Below the pieces are notes generated by a model that was not told where the DNA came from, did no database searches, and saw only the letters and a list, made by a program, of their open reading frames with translations. From Parelaphostrongylus tenuis (lineage: Eukaryota; Nematoda; Chromadorea; Rhabditida; Metastrongylidae), in assembly GCA_019055375.1 (NCBI GenBank), contig JAHQIW010004555.1:1-64000 (forward strand): a stretch of DNA of 64,000 nt, in the 5' to 3' direction. The position numbers and the translations under genes were made by a program. Positions 13,873-26,141 of this stretch are shown in pieces (positions within the stretch are counted from its first letter, which is position 1; every line of letters starts with the position of its first letter).

Positions 13873-16800
13873 AACTCAAACACAACTCAAATTTGGGTCA
13901 TCGCACTATTTCTTGAGGCGTTTTCTGATCCCAGTGCATTTGGCGGCCCGTGGACTGGTAGCTTAGTCATCCGTTTATAGAATGTCGCCTGCGCCCCAGG
14001 CGGAGCTTCTCCTGCGCTCAGAATGACAGAGATTTCGCGACAGCAGCTTCCCCATCGCAAGTCCAGGACATCTCTAACAAAAAGACTATTTGATACGAAA
14101 TGATGCAGATTCTAGAACATTTCGCGTTAATATGTAATAAGAGCATCATTAGAAAGCCAAGGATTGATGCCAACATAGGAATTGCCCCATTAATGAGCTG
14201 CCTTTCACTGAGCAGATGAACACGGAATTATAACACTGCCAATAAAATCTTATTTCGTGCCAAAATTTGATGTTTCCATTGATCGCTACATTGGTCTTTC
14301 TTTTTTTTTTTTTGCACACCCCACCTTGAGCCTTCTTCGAGAAGAAATCTCAAGAGCACCCCCAACATTGAATGCTAGGAGCGTCAGAATGATTTCATCC
14401 TATACTAGCCTTTATTTTATTGATTTTCACATAGCTTTCAGCACAGATACGGCTGTGCAAATGATGTATACAATAGAAGAAGCATTTGAGGAGTGCACAA
14501 AGCACACACTTGGAACCTTCGACGGTGAAGTGGTTTGTGAACTCGCGTTTTATCCCAAACTGGGGTATGCCCCCGCCCGTAAATGTATGATTCGAAGACC
14601 TTTTCAACTAGCCCCCCCTACAAACGCACTACGAAGCTTGCAAGATATACAAGTTGATACATGATAGCAAATTAAAGTGTATCAGCCTCTACTCTGGGTG
14701 TGTGATATGCCCCGAGGACATGTGACTTACCCAGACTAAATGCCATAGCCGATTGGTTTCTGACACCTTTAATGTATCGGCTGTCAGATCGACAGAAGGA
14801 GTGCAGTCTCAAAAGCGCGTGGTCATTGGTGGCTGCCCAGTGGCTAGACTGCGCGTTCCAAAGGTCAAAGCCGCGCCGTTTAGCCTCTCTCCTTGAGGTC
14901 AGTTTTTCTTTAAAACTGCCTCACAGCTTCTTAATTGCCCCTCTTACTACTACATTATGAAACCCCATATGAAGTATCAACTTCTGACTTACCTTTAGTC
15001 GTAGAATAACAGACCCCGATGACATGGGCGTCACTAAGCGCGTATCCCATCTTCACTGTCACATAGAGCGACAGTCCACTGCGATTTCTGCCTAATTTCT
15101 GCTGGGACCTCATAAAGCCATTCTCGTGTTCTCTAGGGTCCCCATCAGTGAAAATCTCCACCTCACCACTTAACTTGTCCGGATTGACGCGATCCATTTA
15201 TTTGAGAAATCATCCTGATCGTTGAGAAGTCTGGAGCTATCCATTTGTGGGCCCGATGCCGGTTACGTCAACCGTGTATATGCATTTTCAACATACTTCA
15301 AGCGTGCATAATTTGTTTTGATCAATTCCTCGTTGACGGTATATGCCGAAAATTTCCTCCATTCCCTCTCCACCGCAGAGAGAGTTTGCCTGTGCATTAC
15401 TGGGATACTTGCAGCCACCGTACATCCGAACTAATCTCAATGCCCGTGAAGTTCTTTTCTCTCCCTATTCGGCGGCATGGTGCTCATTCGATCTTGCTTC
15501 CCTTCAAATAGGTCCTTGCATGTTGACGCCCGGCGTAGCCCGCTGAACAGAGCCCAAGAGCCACCCACCGATGTCGTAGCTGATTATTGACCGCCACTAC
15601 TGAAATGTTCCGCAGATGTTTACGTTCTTTGACACACAGGCTTGTTCCTTGAGCCCCTAGGACTGATTGTTCTCACAATCCATAACCTAGAAAAGTATAG
15701 CCTTGACCGAAAGTTTACGACCGATAGGTAGAATTAGCTACATCCCCGCTCATGGCCTCTCCTTTTCCTAGCCTCCGCACTTCCCCTTCCTCCCCTTTTT
15801 CCCGACCCCACATGCAATTTCATCAATCACCTATATTGTTTTCTTGCTCCCCCCCCACCAAGGGTAGGAGCGATTTGCTTAGCTCATGAGAGAAATCAAT
15901 TGGCGTCGACCTGATAATTCAAAAAGACACCTATATGAAGAAGGCCCTTCAAGAGTCGGTGCTTGAACAAAATTCCGAACCTTCATGGGCTAGGAAAATT
16001 GCAAACTTCTCCCTGTTTTGTACCATGCATTTAACGGGCGTGTTTGCTACCTACTACACCACTAATTAGGAGGCTTCCAGTGGTGTCTGCTTTTCGCGCA
16101 CCAATCATCTTTCAAGCAGTCTGCATTTAATAGAATATCATAGATTGAAAAAATTTAGAAGAACAAGTGAGTTGATTGTCTACCTCTCTAGACCATAAAT
16201 CAGCATTTAAATAAATCATAGCATTAAGTTGCACCTCCTTAAAACAGGCTTGCTTCGTGTTTGTGTTGTTTAGCTCCCCCCCCCTCCCTCCCTCTCCGCA
16301 CCCCCCTCCTTCTGAGCCCCCTCTATAGATCTTGAGCTGGCGTCATTATACGGTAGCCCCCCCTCCCCTCCCCCCGACGCACTTGGCTAGTGGATTCTGG
16401 TAGCAAGACGCCACTCAGGGCGTGTTAAAATCGGTCTGTGATGAAGAAACGCGGCAGTTTCCCAACCCCGTCATACACCTCACCCCGCTCTACGAGGCTG
16501 CAGCTACAATCCCGTCCCCCAGGCAGATCAACCGCCCAACTCTTCCCTCTTACAAGCACGGAGATATCGCAAGCGCCCCCCCGGCCCCCCCCTTACTTTT
16601 CTGTTGTTCATTTGAACGCGTGCAACCTCAGCTGCTACCCCACGGGTGCCGTTGAACACCTAAGTTTTTTTATCAGCGCCGACCCTGATACAGTGCATAC
16701 ACCATCTCAGAGCCCCCTTCACACACACTATCCCGGGGGTCCCTCCCCCCCCCTCCCCTAGCCTCCCCCCTCACTTGAGACAGATGCTCGCTCCCTCCAA

Positions 16801-16904
16801 ATTTATCTTTCCATTTCTGTCGCCGGCAACCAAGACTTTCACAAATAGCCTTGTAAACCAGGCGTGCCCAAGCTCGGTCGTTGCATCATAGAAAGCGTGG
16901 TGGC

Positions 16905-17060
16905 AAAAACAAGCGTCGCTAGTACAAGGGGTTAGAGCACGCACTCCGGATAGGATGAAATGAGGGTTTGAGTCCCGCTTGACGGAAAGGTTTTGCACAT
17001 CGCTCAACATTATTGGGTATATCCATGACATCATACCACCGCTAAAAGCTGTTATTTAAA
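16905..17060 (+). mobile_element. tRNA-derived SINE fragment, family 1
   Basis: GGTTAGAGCACGCACTCC, then the B-box-like GGTTTGAGTCCCGC, then a tail with ACATCATACCACCGCTAA. The tail and the tRNA-like head match the copy at 36945-37090. This element marks roughly where the clean sequence begins. Confidence 0.65.
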
Positions 17061-17078
17061 AAATATTGTTTAATTGTG

Positions 17079-17858
17079 AGAACTTGTTTGTTATAAGCGA
17101 CAAATGAGGATTCGACCCTTATAGCTGGACAAGAAATCTTCTCAAGTGCTAGTAACTATTCGAAACTCGAATCTCTGGCTACTGCTACATGTGCTATTAT
17201 TTGAGAAAGCATTTTTACAACGCTTCAGCAAGAAGAAAACATTTGTGCTACATACAGGCATATTTCTCACAGGACAGAACTGCTTCCTGGAAATGTGAGT
17301 GACCAATCGAAACCGAAGGTTTTCAAAGTTCAAAACGCCTAGCCTATTTTCTGAAAGTGCCGTTTCACTGCAGTGCAGTAGGGAAAATAATATTACGCTT
17401 CAAATACGCGTTATCGTTTGTTGGCCAGTGTTAGTGTGCTGTCGTGGAGGGAAGGTTAGAGGGTGGCGGTGGATTCCCAGCGATCGCGTTGGTTAGTTAC
17501 ACATGTGTACTGCAATCTCTATTGTTTCATTTGAAATTGCTTCTTCGCTCCGAAAGAAACTCTTGGAACTCTCCATTTTGAAAGAAAGGCGCAACTCTGA
17601 TAATACAAGATTTTCTTTACACGTTCAGATCTTCTGTGCTTTCAGCGATGTTACACTAAAAGCGCGGTCTGTAGCTGTTATTATTGCAATAACAGCTACT
17701 TCAATCTCTCGGTGAATCAACTACACGGCCCGATGTAAAACATAATTTTATTCTGAATGCTACAGCGTTCCGAGTGATTATTAACACTTTTATGAAAATT
17801 TATTGCACAGCAAAAAATTTCGAATCTTCATTTTTTGTCTCGTGACAGACGAGCACGC
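17079..17858. mobile_element. MULE-like MITE, copy D
   Basis: About 780 bp with terminal inverted repeats of roughly 70-100 bp. The left end carries GCTGGACAAG and GTGCTAGTAACTATTCG; the right end carries the reverse complement. It is flanked by AATTGTG at 17072-17078 and 17859-17865. No coding capacity is seen. It is the most diverged of the four copies. Confidence 0.6.
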
Positions 17859-18955
17859 AATTGTGTTATAGAACCTCGTGTTTCGCCTAAATAGAAAAGA
17901 AAGCATTACACAATGTTTTATTAACTGGTCATCCAATGTCAAAATTTCTATGGGCTCCACGAAAGTAATTTCTTTGGAAAATCAACTATGATCACTGAAC
18001 AAAATTCTTCCAAAGTTAATAGATAATGACATATAGATTTATAACGGAAAAGCGGCTGAAATTCGATAAATGGCACGCGTCGTTCATCTTCGATTGATGT
18101 CGTATCATGGTTGGCTGTAGCTTTTATTGCTTTTTATCAATGAAAAGATTTCAAATATGTCTCACTTCTAGCGAGCAGCAATCAAATCTTGAAAGTGGTT
18201 TTTTTCGCGGTTGCTTTTATGACTGCCCGAAAAAAGCGCCGAACATCCGTTTTCTTCGTCGCATCGTCATTGACAATCCGGACACCGGCAAGGTGTTCAA
18301 TTTTCTTCAAACAGAGAAAGATGACGTCAATATGGTCAGTGGGGCAGCACCGTTTATTTTTGGTGACTGTAACGAATTGAGGATGAAATACATAAAACAT
18401 TGCGGTGCTTAATTTGTATATCTTCCGTAAATTATGAAAACAAGAAGGTCATTAATATCTGCTGTACTGTGGGGTCTATTAGTGATGCATAAGAGCACAG
18501 ATATGCAAACCAAAATTGAGAATAAGGGGGTAGAAGTAAAAACTATGAGAAAGAAGGGAATGGAACTTCAAAAGTGTAAGAGTTGCGAAAGCCAAGTCAA
18601 GACTTGCAATAAAAAGTAGCGCGAAAAGGTATAGCGTCGAAAATGGACTCTAGCTCATTCACTTCTGCATCCTAAAAGTTTTGCCATGTTTGAAGCCTAG
18701 TTCTACCTAAGTAAAGTTTTGTGCGAAGCACTATGTTCATTTGGAGAATCTATGCTTCTTCACTTCGAGGTGGACACTATAGATTTTCATTATTTTCGTC
18801 AAAGTTTATGCTGTGGTGTGATCATTCTCAATAATTGCCAATCGCCTATTGCCTAAACTTAGAAATTTGTAAATTGTTCAGAAAGCTCCTCAAGCACTCG
18901 CTTTTTAGACAAATGTAGCGACATTCAAAAATAACACTGGTAACCTGCGTACTTT

Positions 18956-19027
18956 TATATATATATATATATGTATGTATATATATATTTATGTATATGT
19001 ATGTACATATGTATATATATATATATA
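18956..19027. repeat. TA/TATG microsatellite
   Basis: An alternating TATA/TATG tract in the position where the duplicate copy has the exon 3 donor. Its growth probably destroyed that splice site. Confidence 0.9.
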
Positions 19028-19148
19028 AACTTTGTTCAACATTTTGCTCATTAAAATGCAGATCTTCAAACAACTGCTTCTGTTTGCGATGGAATGTCAT
19101 ACGCTTGAATATTGCATATATGCAGCATTGTAATCAAGAAAGCCATTG

Positions 19149-19989
19149 AATTCCTTTCTGTTAAACAGCGAAAAGTGAAAATTTGACGCCATTTGCTGGA
19201 CAAGCTTTTTCATAAGAGTGTTAGTAAATATTCGAAAACTTAAATCTCTAATAGCGCCTTATGTTGCGGTTTTTCGAAAAGGCCTTTGTACAGCGTTGTA
19301 TCACCTAGAATAAAATTGTGTTTGACACCTGCCGCGCGCTTTCATTTTTATTACGCATATAATTCTCTGAAAGCAAGAAAAGCTTATGAACGCTTAGAGA
19401 AATTTCTGTAGGATTTGAACCAGTCGTTTTATTTAGGCTTTGTTTCGAAGCAGGACAAGGCAGGAAAAATTTCTAGTGGAATAAAAAGTTGCATCTCAGA
19501 TAACCCGTCAGGCCATCGATTGCTCACCACGCAGTCTTGCGAGAAAATTAGTACAGCGCTGAGTTCATTGAAACATACGCTATCGAATGACTATAAATAC
19601 TCTAATGAAGAAACTGTGTCTGGCGAGGTGTAAAACACAAATTTTTTCTTTCTTCTCCAACTTTATCAAGAGAGTTCTTTCGAAAAACAAACACGTATTT
19701 GAGTTTTGTGAGTTTTTGGAGACCTATGCTGTGAAAAAAAACCCTAGCACGATGGAAAAGTTTTGTCAGCGATATATAAGCGAAATAAAGGAATAAAAGT
19801 GTGGTGCGTGTGAAACCTGATTCTATTTTGGGTTATACATCCTCATAAATGGATGCATTTTTGAAAAGTGCCACGTAAGAGGTTAGCCAGAGAGTTAAGC
19901 TTGTGAGCTACTACTAATACTCCTGTGACAAATTTCTCACCGACGAATGGGGTGGAATATTTTTTGGCTACCGCCTAACAGAAAAGCAT
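19149..19989. mobile_element. MULE-like MITE, copy A, inserted in the pseudogene
   Basis: About 841 bp. Left end AATTCCTTTCTGTTAA..., right end the near reverse complement ...TAACAGAAAAGCAT. The inverted ends share the family core CATAAGAGTGTTAGTAA...TTCGAAA. Flanks are AAGCCATTG and CAGCCATTG, matching at 8 of 9 bases. The paralogous site in the other duplicate (near 45,290) lacks it, so the element inserted after the duplication. No transposase is visible. Confidence 0.78.
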
Positions 19990-21424
19990 CAGCCATTGTT
20001 CACTACTTATCCAGCACATGCTCTGAAAAAATCTTGAACACTTACCACCTTTGGACGTGAATAAGCGTCATAATCGGTCGTAGTCACACCTGTATAACTA
20101 TTTCGAGCAAATATAGCTAAGGCACAAATAGAACAACTCCATAAAGTACCAAAACCGCAATCGCTGTCATGCCGTTCACCACTAGCACATCGGCCCGACA
20201 CGGCCCGGACTCAAGAGTATCTTTAATTTTTTTTGCGTAGAAAATTGATATCGGATTTGGTAAAGCCCAAGTACAGTTTAAGAGATAGCACGTTAGCAGA
20301 CTATGCCAAAACGGAAGGCAAAATTGACTCAAGTGGCATTCAACAACATTTATAAAAAGGTGTCAGTCCTTAGACAGATACTAAAGCAACACGTGAAATA
20401 TTTAAAAAACCAACATGGACAGCTAGTGCGAATAAGCAAACTGAATGTGTGAAGTTTTGGAGGTCAGACATGAGGTGTGAAGAATTAAGGAAAAATGTAG
20501 AGAGCAGCGGAGTGACTTCAAATATCTATGATTCGACCCATGCTGAACTAGGACCATGGTTCGTGGACAAACTTGGTAATTTGCTGAACCTTCTATACTA
20601 ATTTGTCTGAGAAGACGGATTGATTTGATACAAGGATAGGACCCCGCAAGTCATTTGCAAATCCAACATGCCTCCAATCACTTATACTAGGACAAGAACA
20701 GAGTTGAATGCATGACGCTCTGCAAGCAATTGATCATCGGCGAACAAATCACTCTTTTTTTTTAATTGATTCTTGACAATAGGCACATAGACGGCTCACT
20801 TCATGAAAAATTCTTTACACATTTTTAAGACCCGCATTGATTTGGTTAAATTAGCAAAGAGGGTTTTATTAGATTTTTGAAGTGAGATACCCGCCGAAGC
20901 GTGTCTAGGTTGTTGCTTTAAACATGGCAGCTTTTGTAGACGACAAGTCCTTATCTGGAGCAAATACCACTCTGCTTTATTCACTAGTAATTAGGCCGTG
21001 AGAAAAAAATGCTGTCGTCATTATTTCTATTGGGTTTTCCCATAATCTCTTTCGCATTATTGTTTTATCCAGTTTTTCTTCTATTTGAAATGAGTTATTG
21101 CCAAAAGGCCACAGTATAGTGGAGAATGTTCTGACAACTTGAACAAACACTTGGATACGGCCGTATTACCATCACTCACCACCTAAATGAAATGGGCCAC
21201 CGTAAAGTGGTGTCCCGATAAACACCTTATGCTAACCGACCACTTCACACTGATAAGTTGACTCGCCCTATTTTGAAGAAACATAGCTGGATCACGATAC
21301 CACTCCCACTAGAAGGGATAAAAGGATAAACCTCTCGGCGTTGTTGAGGGATGCGCCATGCATTCGCCTTCAATTTTTAACTTCGTTTGAGGTGACTGAA
21401 TGCATATCTGGCCATTACAACGAC

Positions 21425-21605
21425 TCGCGGTGGTTTCACGCTGTACCAAGTCAGTGCTGCTTATCCTGTCAGACAAGTCTGAGACCAGTCCGGAACCAAT
21501 TTACGCCGAAGGGATGGATGGCTTGACGAGCCGTAAGCGCGAGAACAAAACCACTGACCTCGTGTGCGACGCAGAGCACCTCTAACCACTGCGTTACATA
21601 AACTC
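21425..21605 (-). mobile_element. tRNA-derived SINE, family 2
   Basis: On the minus strand: CGCAGTGGTTAGAGGTGCTC, then the B-box-like GGTTTTGTTCTCGC, then CTTACGGCTCGTCAAGCC and ATCCCTTCGGCGTAAATTGG. This layout of a tRNA-like head and a unique body is typical of strongylid SINEs. Broken open frames on both strands over this stretch are not genes. Confidence 0.7.
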
Positions 21606-22959
21606 TTCGCCCACTATACAGCCTTGATATTGCTTCATCAGATTACCATCCTTTCTGAGTCCCAGAGTAGCCTCTGCAGTTGTAAAATTTATGGACTAAA
21701 ACTTTTCAAGAGGGCCTGATCAGTTTCTCTGATCACCAGTCTCATTCTTCGTGGGAGTAAGGCATCCATATTCTGCACAGAAAAGGGTTGCAAATGATTA
21801 TTCCAATAACTATTCCAAATGGGTCGATTGATTTCTTCAAATGAATGACATCTGAATCAGTAAAAGTGTCGGAATACGAAAATGATAATGAGACATGCCA
21901 ATAACTTGAGTAACCTTGTAGTCACAAGAACATTAAAATATTATTAAGGATCTCTATTGCACATCCTCAATTCGTTGAAGAAGAAGAAACTTTGTCAGAT
22001 GTCTCAGCAAGAAAGAAACGATGAAAACTGCGACTACACATTATTTTTTCTCGGGTAACGGTTATCGCAGTGGTATAAAGACGTCGCTCAATATGCGCAA
22101 AGAGCTCTGCCTCATTCTGGGTGAGCGAAGCTTCCTATCATTCTTACCTTGTGAAATAAGTACCAAAAATGTCTGAAATTATTTCGCTGCCTCCAACCCG
22201 CAAAGGAAAACAACTGTTTGGCGCAATGACACGAATACACTCTAGTACACCTGTTACCAAATTCCAATAAGTATCAACTCGACCAAAACCGAGAAACATC
22301 AGTAATAAAACTTTTAAGCAGCGGCCGTATGTACATGCAAGTTCGAAGACCTTGGTGGGTGACAGATGTGAGGAAGCGAATTGAATCAAGAAAGTGATGG
22401 GATCTCTCCAATATGTGAAGTCATATTATGTCTAGAAAAAGAAATAAGAACTCTTTTACTCACCACTGGCAATTTTGTTCAGAGCTCTCTACTTCTCAAA
22501 TACGAAGCTTCCCTCACTATTAAATGCATTTTCTTCAAAAAACACCCTTATTTTAAGAATTGTCTATAAAGTAAACGTCGGCCATATGCTGAATCAAACT
22601 TTTGATGCTGGATTATCAATAGTAGTAGTAATGGAGATAGTGATAGAACCATTATCAGCTATTAGATGTAGGAATATGCCACTGACGTTTCTTTATTTTT
22701 TGAGATAATGATAGAAAAATAAGGATGTGCAGAATCTTTTTTTTTTGTTTGAAATTGCGTTAAAAGAGCTATTTATCTATATGGCTTTTATGTACAAATA
22801 ATTTTGAATGATAGCTTTTATATAACTTCTATGACCATCTGAAATGCCATTTCTGAAAGCTTTACTTTACACATTTAGGTACTATTCCGCTATCTTCACC
22901 CTGTTCGGGCCGTTTGATAAAAATGTGTTTTTTGCTTTCGCAGAAAATTTCGATGGTCA

Positions 22960-23500
22960 TTCAAAATCTCAAATTAAGTGAATTTGAACGGTATATTTTC
23001 TTTCATAAATAACTTCTTTCTTATGCTGTAACACTTGTAATAAATTTTTTTACTTTCGAGGATCTCGCAGAATAGAAGTTTTTCATGATCAAATTCTAGT
23101 CGTGAGATAGGCTAAATTTTACCAATTTCAACGGTACATTTGGTTCTTAGAAAGGACTTCTGAAGCTCTGTAGCGCTCAAAGCAAAAAGATTGAGTTTTA
23201 TATATCCAAATATTTTTATAATCTGCGCCCATTTTAAGCAAGGCGTTCTCCTAACTCTTTCAAGTTGTTTTGTAAATTATTCGGTGGCTCAAATTCGAGC
23301 AATTTCAAAGATACACTTTGATTTTGAGAAAACCTTTTACTGCGCTGTAACAGCCAAAATAAAATTATGTTTTGCACTTGTGGTATTTCGGCCCATCTTT
23401 CGCCGAACAGAGAAATTTCGTTCGACATTTCTTAACCGCTCGATAGTCTGAATTCTGTACATTCCAGTAAAGCCTTTGGCATTCGAAATAACTTCTTAGT
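22960..23500 (+). repeat. Degenerate tandem-like repeat, unit about 150-175 bp
   Basis: A motif of the form AATTT(G/C)AA(C/A)GGTA(T/C)A(T)TTT...ACTTCTT..GCTGTAAC recurs at about 22,985, 23,125, 23,300 and, weakly, 23,460. Divergence between units is high. The last units also resemble the interior of the MULE-like MITEs. Confidence 0.45.
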
Positions 23501-24754
23501 CAACCATACCAGGTCAAAAGACAATAGGGTGTCATGCACTGACTAATGGCACCAGATCACCACGCGCTGTCGATATGTGGATGGGATTTCGCAAGGTCGG
23601 CACCAGGCCAACGAACCATCTCATCATTCGCCACATTGAGCAAGTCATTGCACGTCAATTGCCTTTAACTGTATTCTGCTTCTTACCGAGCTCACTCTAA
23701 CATGAGCATGTTTGCTTCGCCAACCACCGAAGAGCAGTTGGGAGGAGTTCTCTTGCAAAAAAAATGGTGCCTTACATTTCAAACGTCTATGTAAGAAAGA
23801 ACATCAAATAAAGCTTCTCTTCTGTACAAAAATTGTCTCACGATGTTATCAGCATCGCTGTCGAGACAGGGCTGATATTAGAATCGAAAATTGGTTCGAG
23901 AACACTCGTCTTCCATTCGTTACTGCTCCTCGTTATTTCCGCAGCTCCTCGTTATTTATTTGGAGTGAAGATTAACGTTGATTAAATAGTGCAAGAAAAA
24001 TCTCAACATAGACCACAGCACAGTCGTAAACTAAAAAATTTATATTTGAATTACTCTTAGATGCTGTCAAAGTTAACTGGACTCCTAAGAAGTGATTTTT
24101 ATCTTGTTGTAAGTTTGTTAATGTTTGAAGCGCAATAAATTATTCTCAACAAATTTCTGTTCCAGAAGAAAGCCTACGTACGTGCAGAAAAATTTTCGAA
24201 GTAACAGAGACATTCCTGATTTTTGTCAAGAAGCTCATGCGTGATTCGTGCCGCGTATTGATATTACAGCATTTACTCATACTCTAATCGGCAGGAAGTG
24301 CGCACCGAATGCGAAACCCAATCTTCTTTTGAGCGCTACAAAGCTCAAAAAAATTTTTTTAGAGGTGAAATATAGCGCTGTGTAATTTCTAAAATTTACT
24401 CAATCTACTGACTTAAATTTGATCTTGGAAAACTTCTATGCGGCGAAAAATTCTCAAATGCAAAGCGAAATATCATTTTGACCAATACAGCGCAAAAAAC
24501 AATCCATTTGAGAACTAAAACTCATCATTCAAATTATCCTGATTTGCGTTGTCGAACACCTGCTTACAGCTTGCCAAGAAGCAAAAAAATCGATTTATCG
24601 AGGAGCTCAAACAGGGTGAAGGCAACGGCAAAGTACCCAGATTCATTAACCAGAAGCAACTGAAACTGCGTGACTTTGGTATCGTTTAAATACACATTTC
24701 TTGCAAACATTTTGGTAGACAACTTTCCTATACATGCTTTATGATTAAGCTGCC

Positions 24755-25150
24755 GTGGAAATAAATCCGATGCTATTCATGCACGAATGGCGAATAGGAG
24801 AATTTCTAGTGAAGCGGCGCAAAAGATTAATGAAGCCTGGAACGAGCTCCATCATAAAACAACTGCGAGCAAATCATATACTGAAAATGTTTGTAAGAAA
24901 ATGCACAATTGAATGATATGAAGCTAATGCAATTTCTTTGCAAAAATTGTATTAAAAATCAAAACAGCACGATCCTTGTAATTTTGCCGCATGATAACGC
25001 TCGACATCATATTGCAAAAACCGATCAAAAACGTCATAAAGGGTTTTGGTGAGAGGATTCAAGAGATTTTGCCTTAATGAAATACTTCTCCAACATCGGA
25101 CTGCCGCATACTAATTTAAATACCAAATTCAAGCTGAAATTCAGAAAGAT
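24755..25150 (+). mobile_element. Mariner transposase remnant, internally deleted
   Basis: An N-terminal helix-turn-helix block (HEWRIG, then SSEAAQKINEAWNEL in the next frame) is followed after about 150 bp by the second catalytic region ILPHDNARHHIAK, still with its Asp. The part of the transposase normally between them, including the first catalytic Asp, is missing. Frameshifts follow. Confidence 0.72.
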
Positions 25151-25599
25151 TTAAAAAGCGTTTTTCGCGTACCAAAGTCGTCTTCTTCAAAGTCCTGTAA
25201 AACTATCATATAAAATATCTCCTATATAAAGAACATATCAATGATTGACTTTTTTGATGCACTTTCAAACAAGAGGAAGAATTTGCATTTCTTTACTTTT
25301 ACTATCATCATAGCAAAAAAAGGAAGGAGTCATATTCGTACACCTAATATAACAACCATAAATCTCGTCATGATCACAAAATTATAATTCTCAGCGAAAC
25401 AGCAGGAACAATATTATATACCGATACATGTGTTTCGGCCTTTGGCAGCCTCTTCAGTCCGGCAGGCCTTTCGTCTTCAACAAATCCTCTTTTGTGGTGT
25501 ACAAGACCATAAACAGACCATAGTATATGTTGGCTCGAATAATAATAATGAGACGTATTAAAATTTGAGCGTGGTCTTCAGAAAACACTCGAAACGAAC

Positions 25600-26141
25600 A
25601 GTAAAACTATCGTGTCAACGACTTTGTGCCATCGATCCGCTAACTTTCGGATCTGGTCAAACTACCTTTCCTTGGACTTTGAATCAAGTAACTCTTGACA
25701 TGCTTTTTCAACTTCACCAAACGATTCAATTCGGCGGCCCTTCAAAAAGTGATGCATTAATCGGAAAAGGCCAAAGTCGGATGGAGCGCAATCTGGACTG
25801 TAGACGACACGCGACAGAACCTGTTACGTCCAATTCATCAAACTTGTTTTTGGTCTTTTTCACATGTGCGCTCTGGCATTGCCCTGCTGCATCAAAACGT
25901 GCTTTCGGTTAACCCAAGCCGGGCACTTCAGCTTAAGTTTCCTTAACGAAGCTTGTAACATAACCTTCAGATCAATAAATTCTGATTGAAAATCGGATGA
26001 CGATGGACGACTAGTATATCCGATCCTCACGTTGCAATTGAATCCACGCACAAATCCGACCTTGATGGCAAAGATTCGGCCATGAATGACGAGTGCATGA
26101 CAAATGGGCCAATAGGAGGAGGGTATGGGGGCATGCCACAT
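25600..26141 (-). mobile_element. Mariner transposase remnant, C-terminal half
   Basis: On the minus strand: KCPAWVNRKHVLMQQGNARA (the LxQDNARPH block, with the catalytic Asp changed to Gly), then VVYSPDCAPSDFGLFRLMHH containing the third catalytic Asp region, then FLKGRRIESFGEVEKACQE. A stop separates the two blocks. It is inactive. It points away from the remnant at 24755-25150 and is of a different subfamily. Confidence 0.82.

Larger units (their letters stand above)
576..16904. other. Noisy left arm, no supported genes
   Basis: Apart from the half foldback at 13826, the GC-rich block at 13020 and possibly another GC-rich stretch at 11220-11370, I see no gene, RNA or intact repeat. There are frequent C runs (1267, 8394, 11202, 12033, 15848, 16276, 16365, 16580, 16745) and T runs (3819, 10099, 13361, 14301). 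Composition is more even than the AT-rich right part. Short open frames look random. Confidence 0.6.
18215..22588 (-). pseudogene. Broken copy of PHYHD1-like exons 2-4
   Basis: Three segments align to the intact gene. Exon 2 is at 22588-22464: acceptor and donor are kept, but it has a 2-nt deletion and an in-frame TAG. Exon 3 is at about 19127-19028: the acceptor AG is changed to AA, there is a 5-nt deletion after HICN, and the donor is replaced by a TATG microsatellite. Exon 4 is at 18366-18215: frameshifts on both sides of TDHID and after NDDAT, and the donor GT is changed to GC. The HID triplet itself survives by sequence. No counterpart of exons 1, 5, 6 or 7 was found nearby. It is clearly non-functional and arose with the surrounding segmental duplication. 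Confidence 0.88.
18110..22690 (+). repeat. Segmental duplication, copy A
   Basis: Colinear, same-orientation homology to 44310-47960. It covers coding and intronic DNA alike: the exon 2, 3 and 4 regions, a block at about 20,000-20,400 matching 45,340-45,720, and a block at about 20,600-21,000 matching 46,200-46,610. By eye it is diverged but alignable along most of its length. Copy A is longer because a MITE sits at 19149-19989 and a microsatellite at 18956. The ends are approximate. Confidence 0.8.

Noticed and set aside
21341..21585. Two overlapping 61-codon plus-strand ORFs
   Set aside because: They lie largely on a tRNA-derived SINE on the opposite strand and show no protein family.
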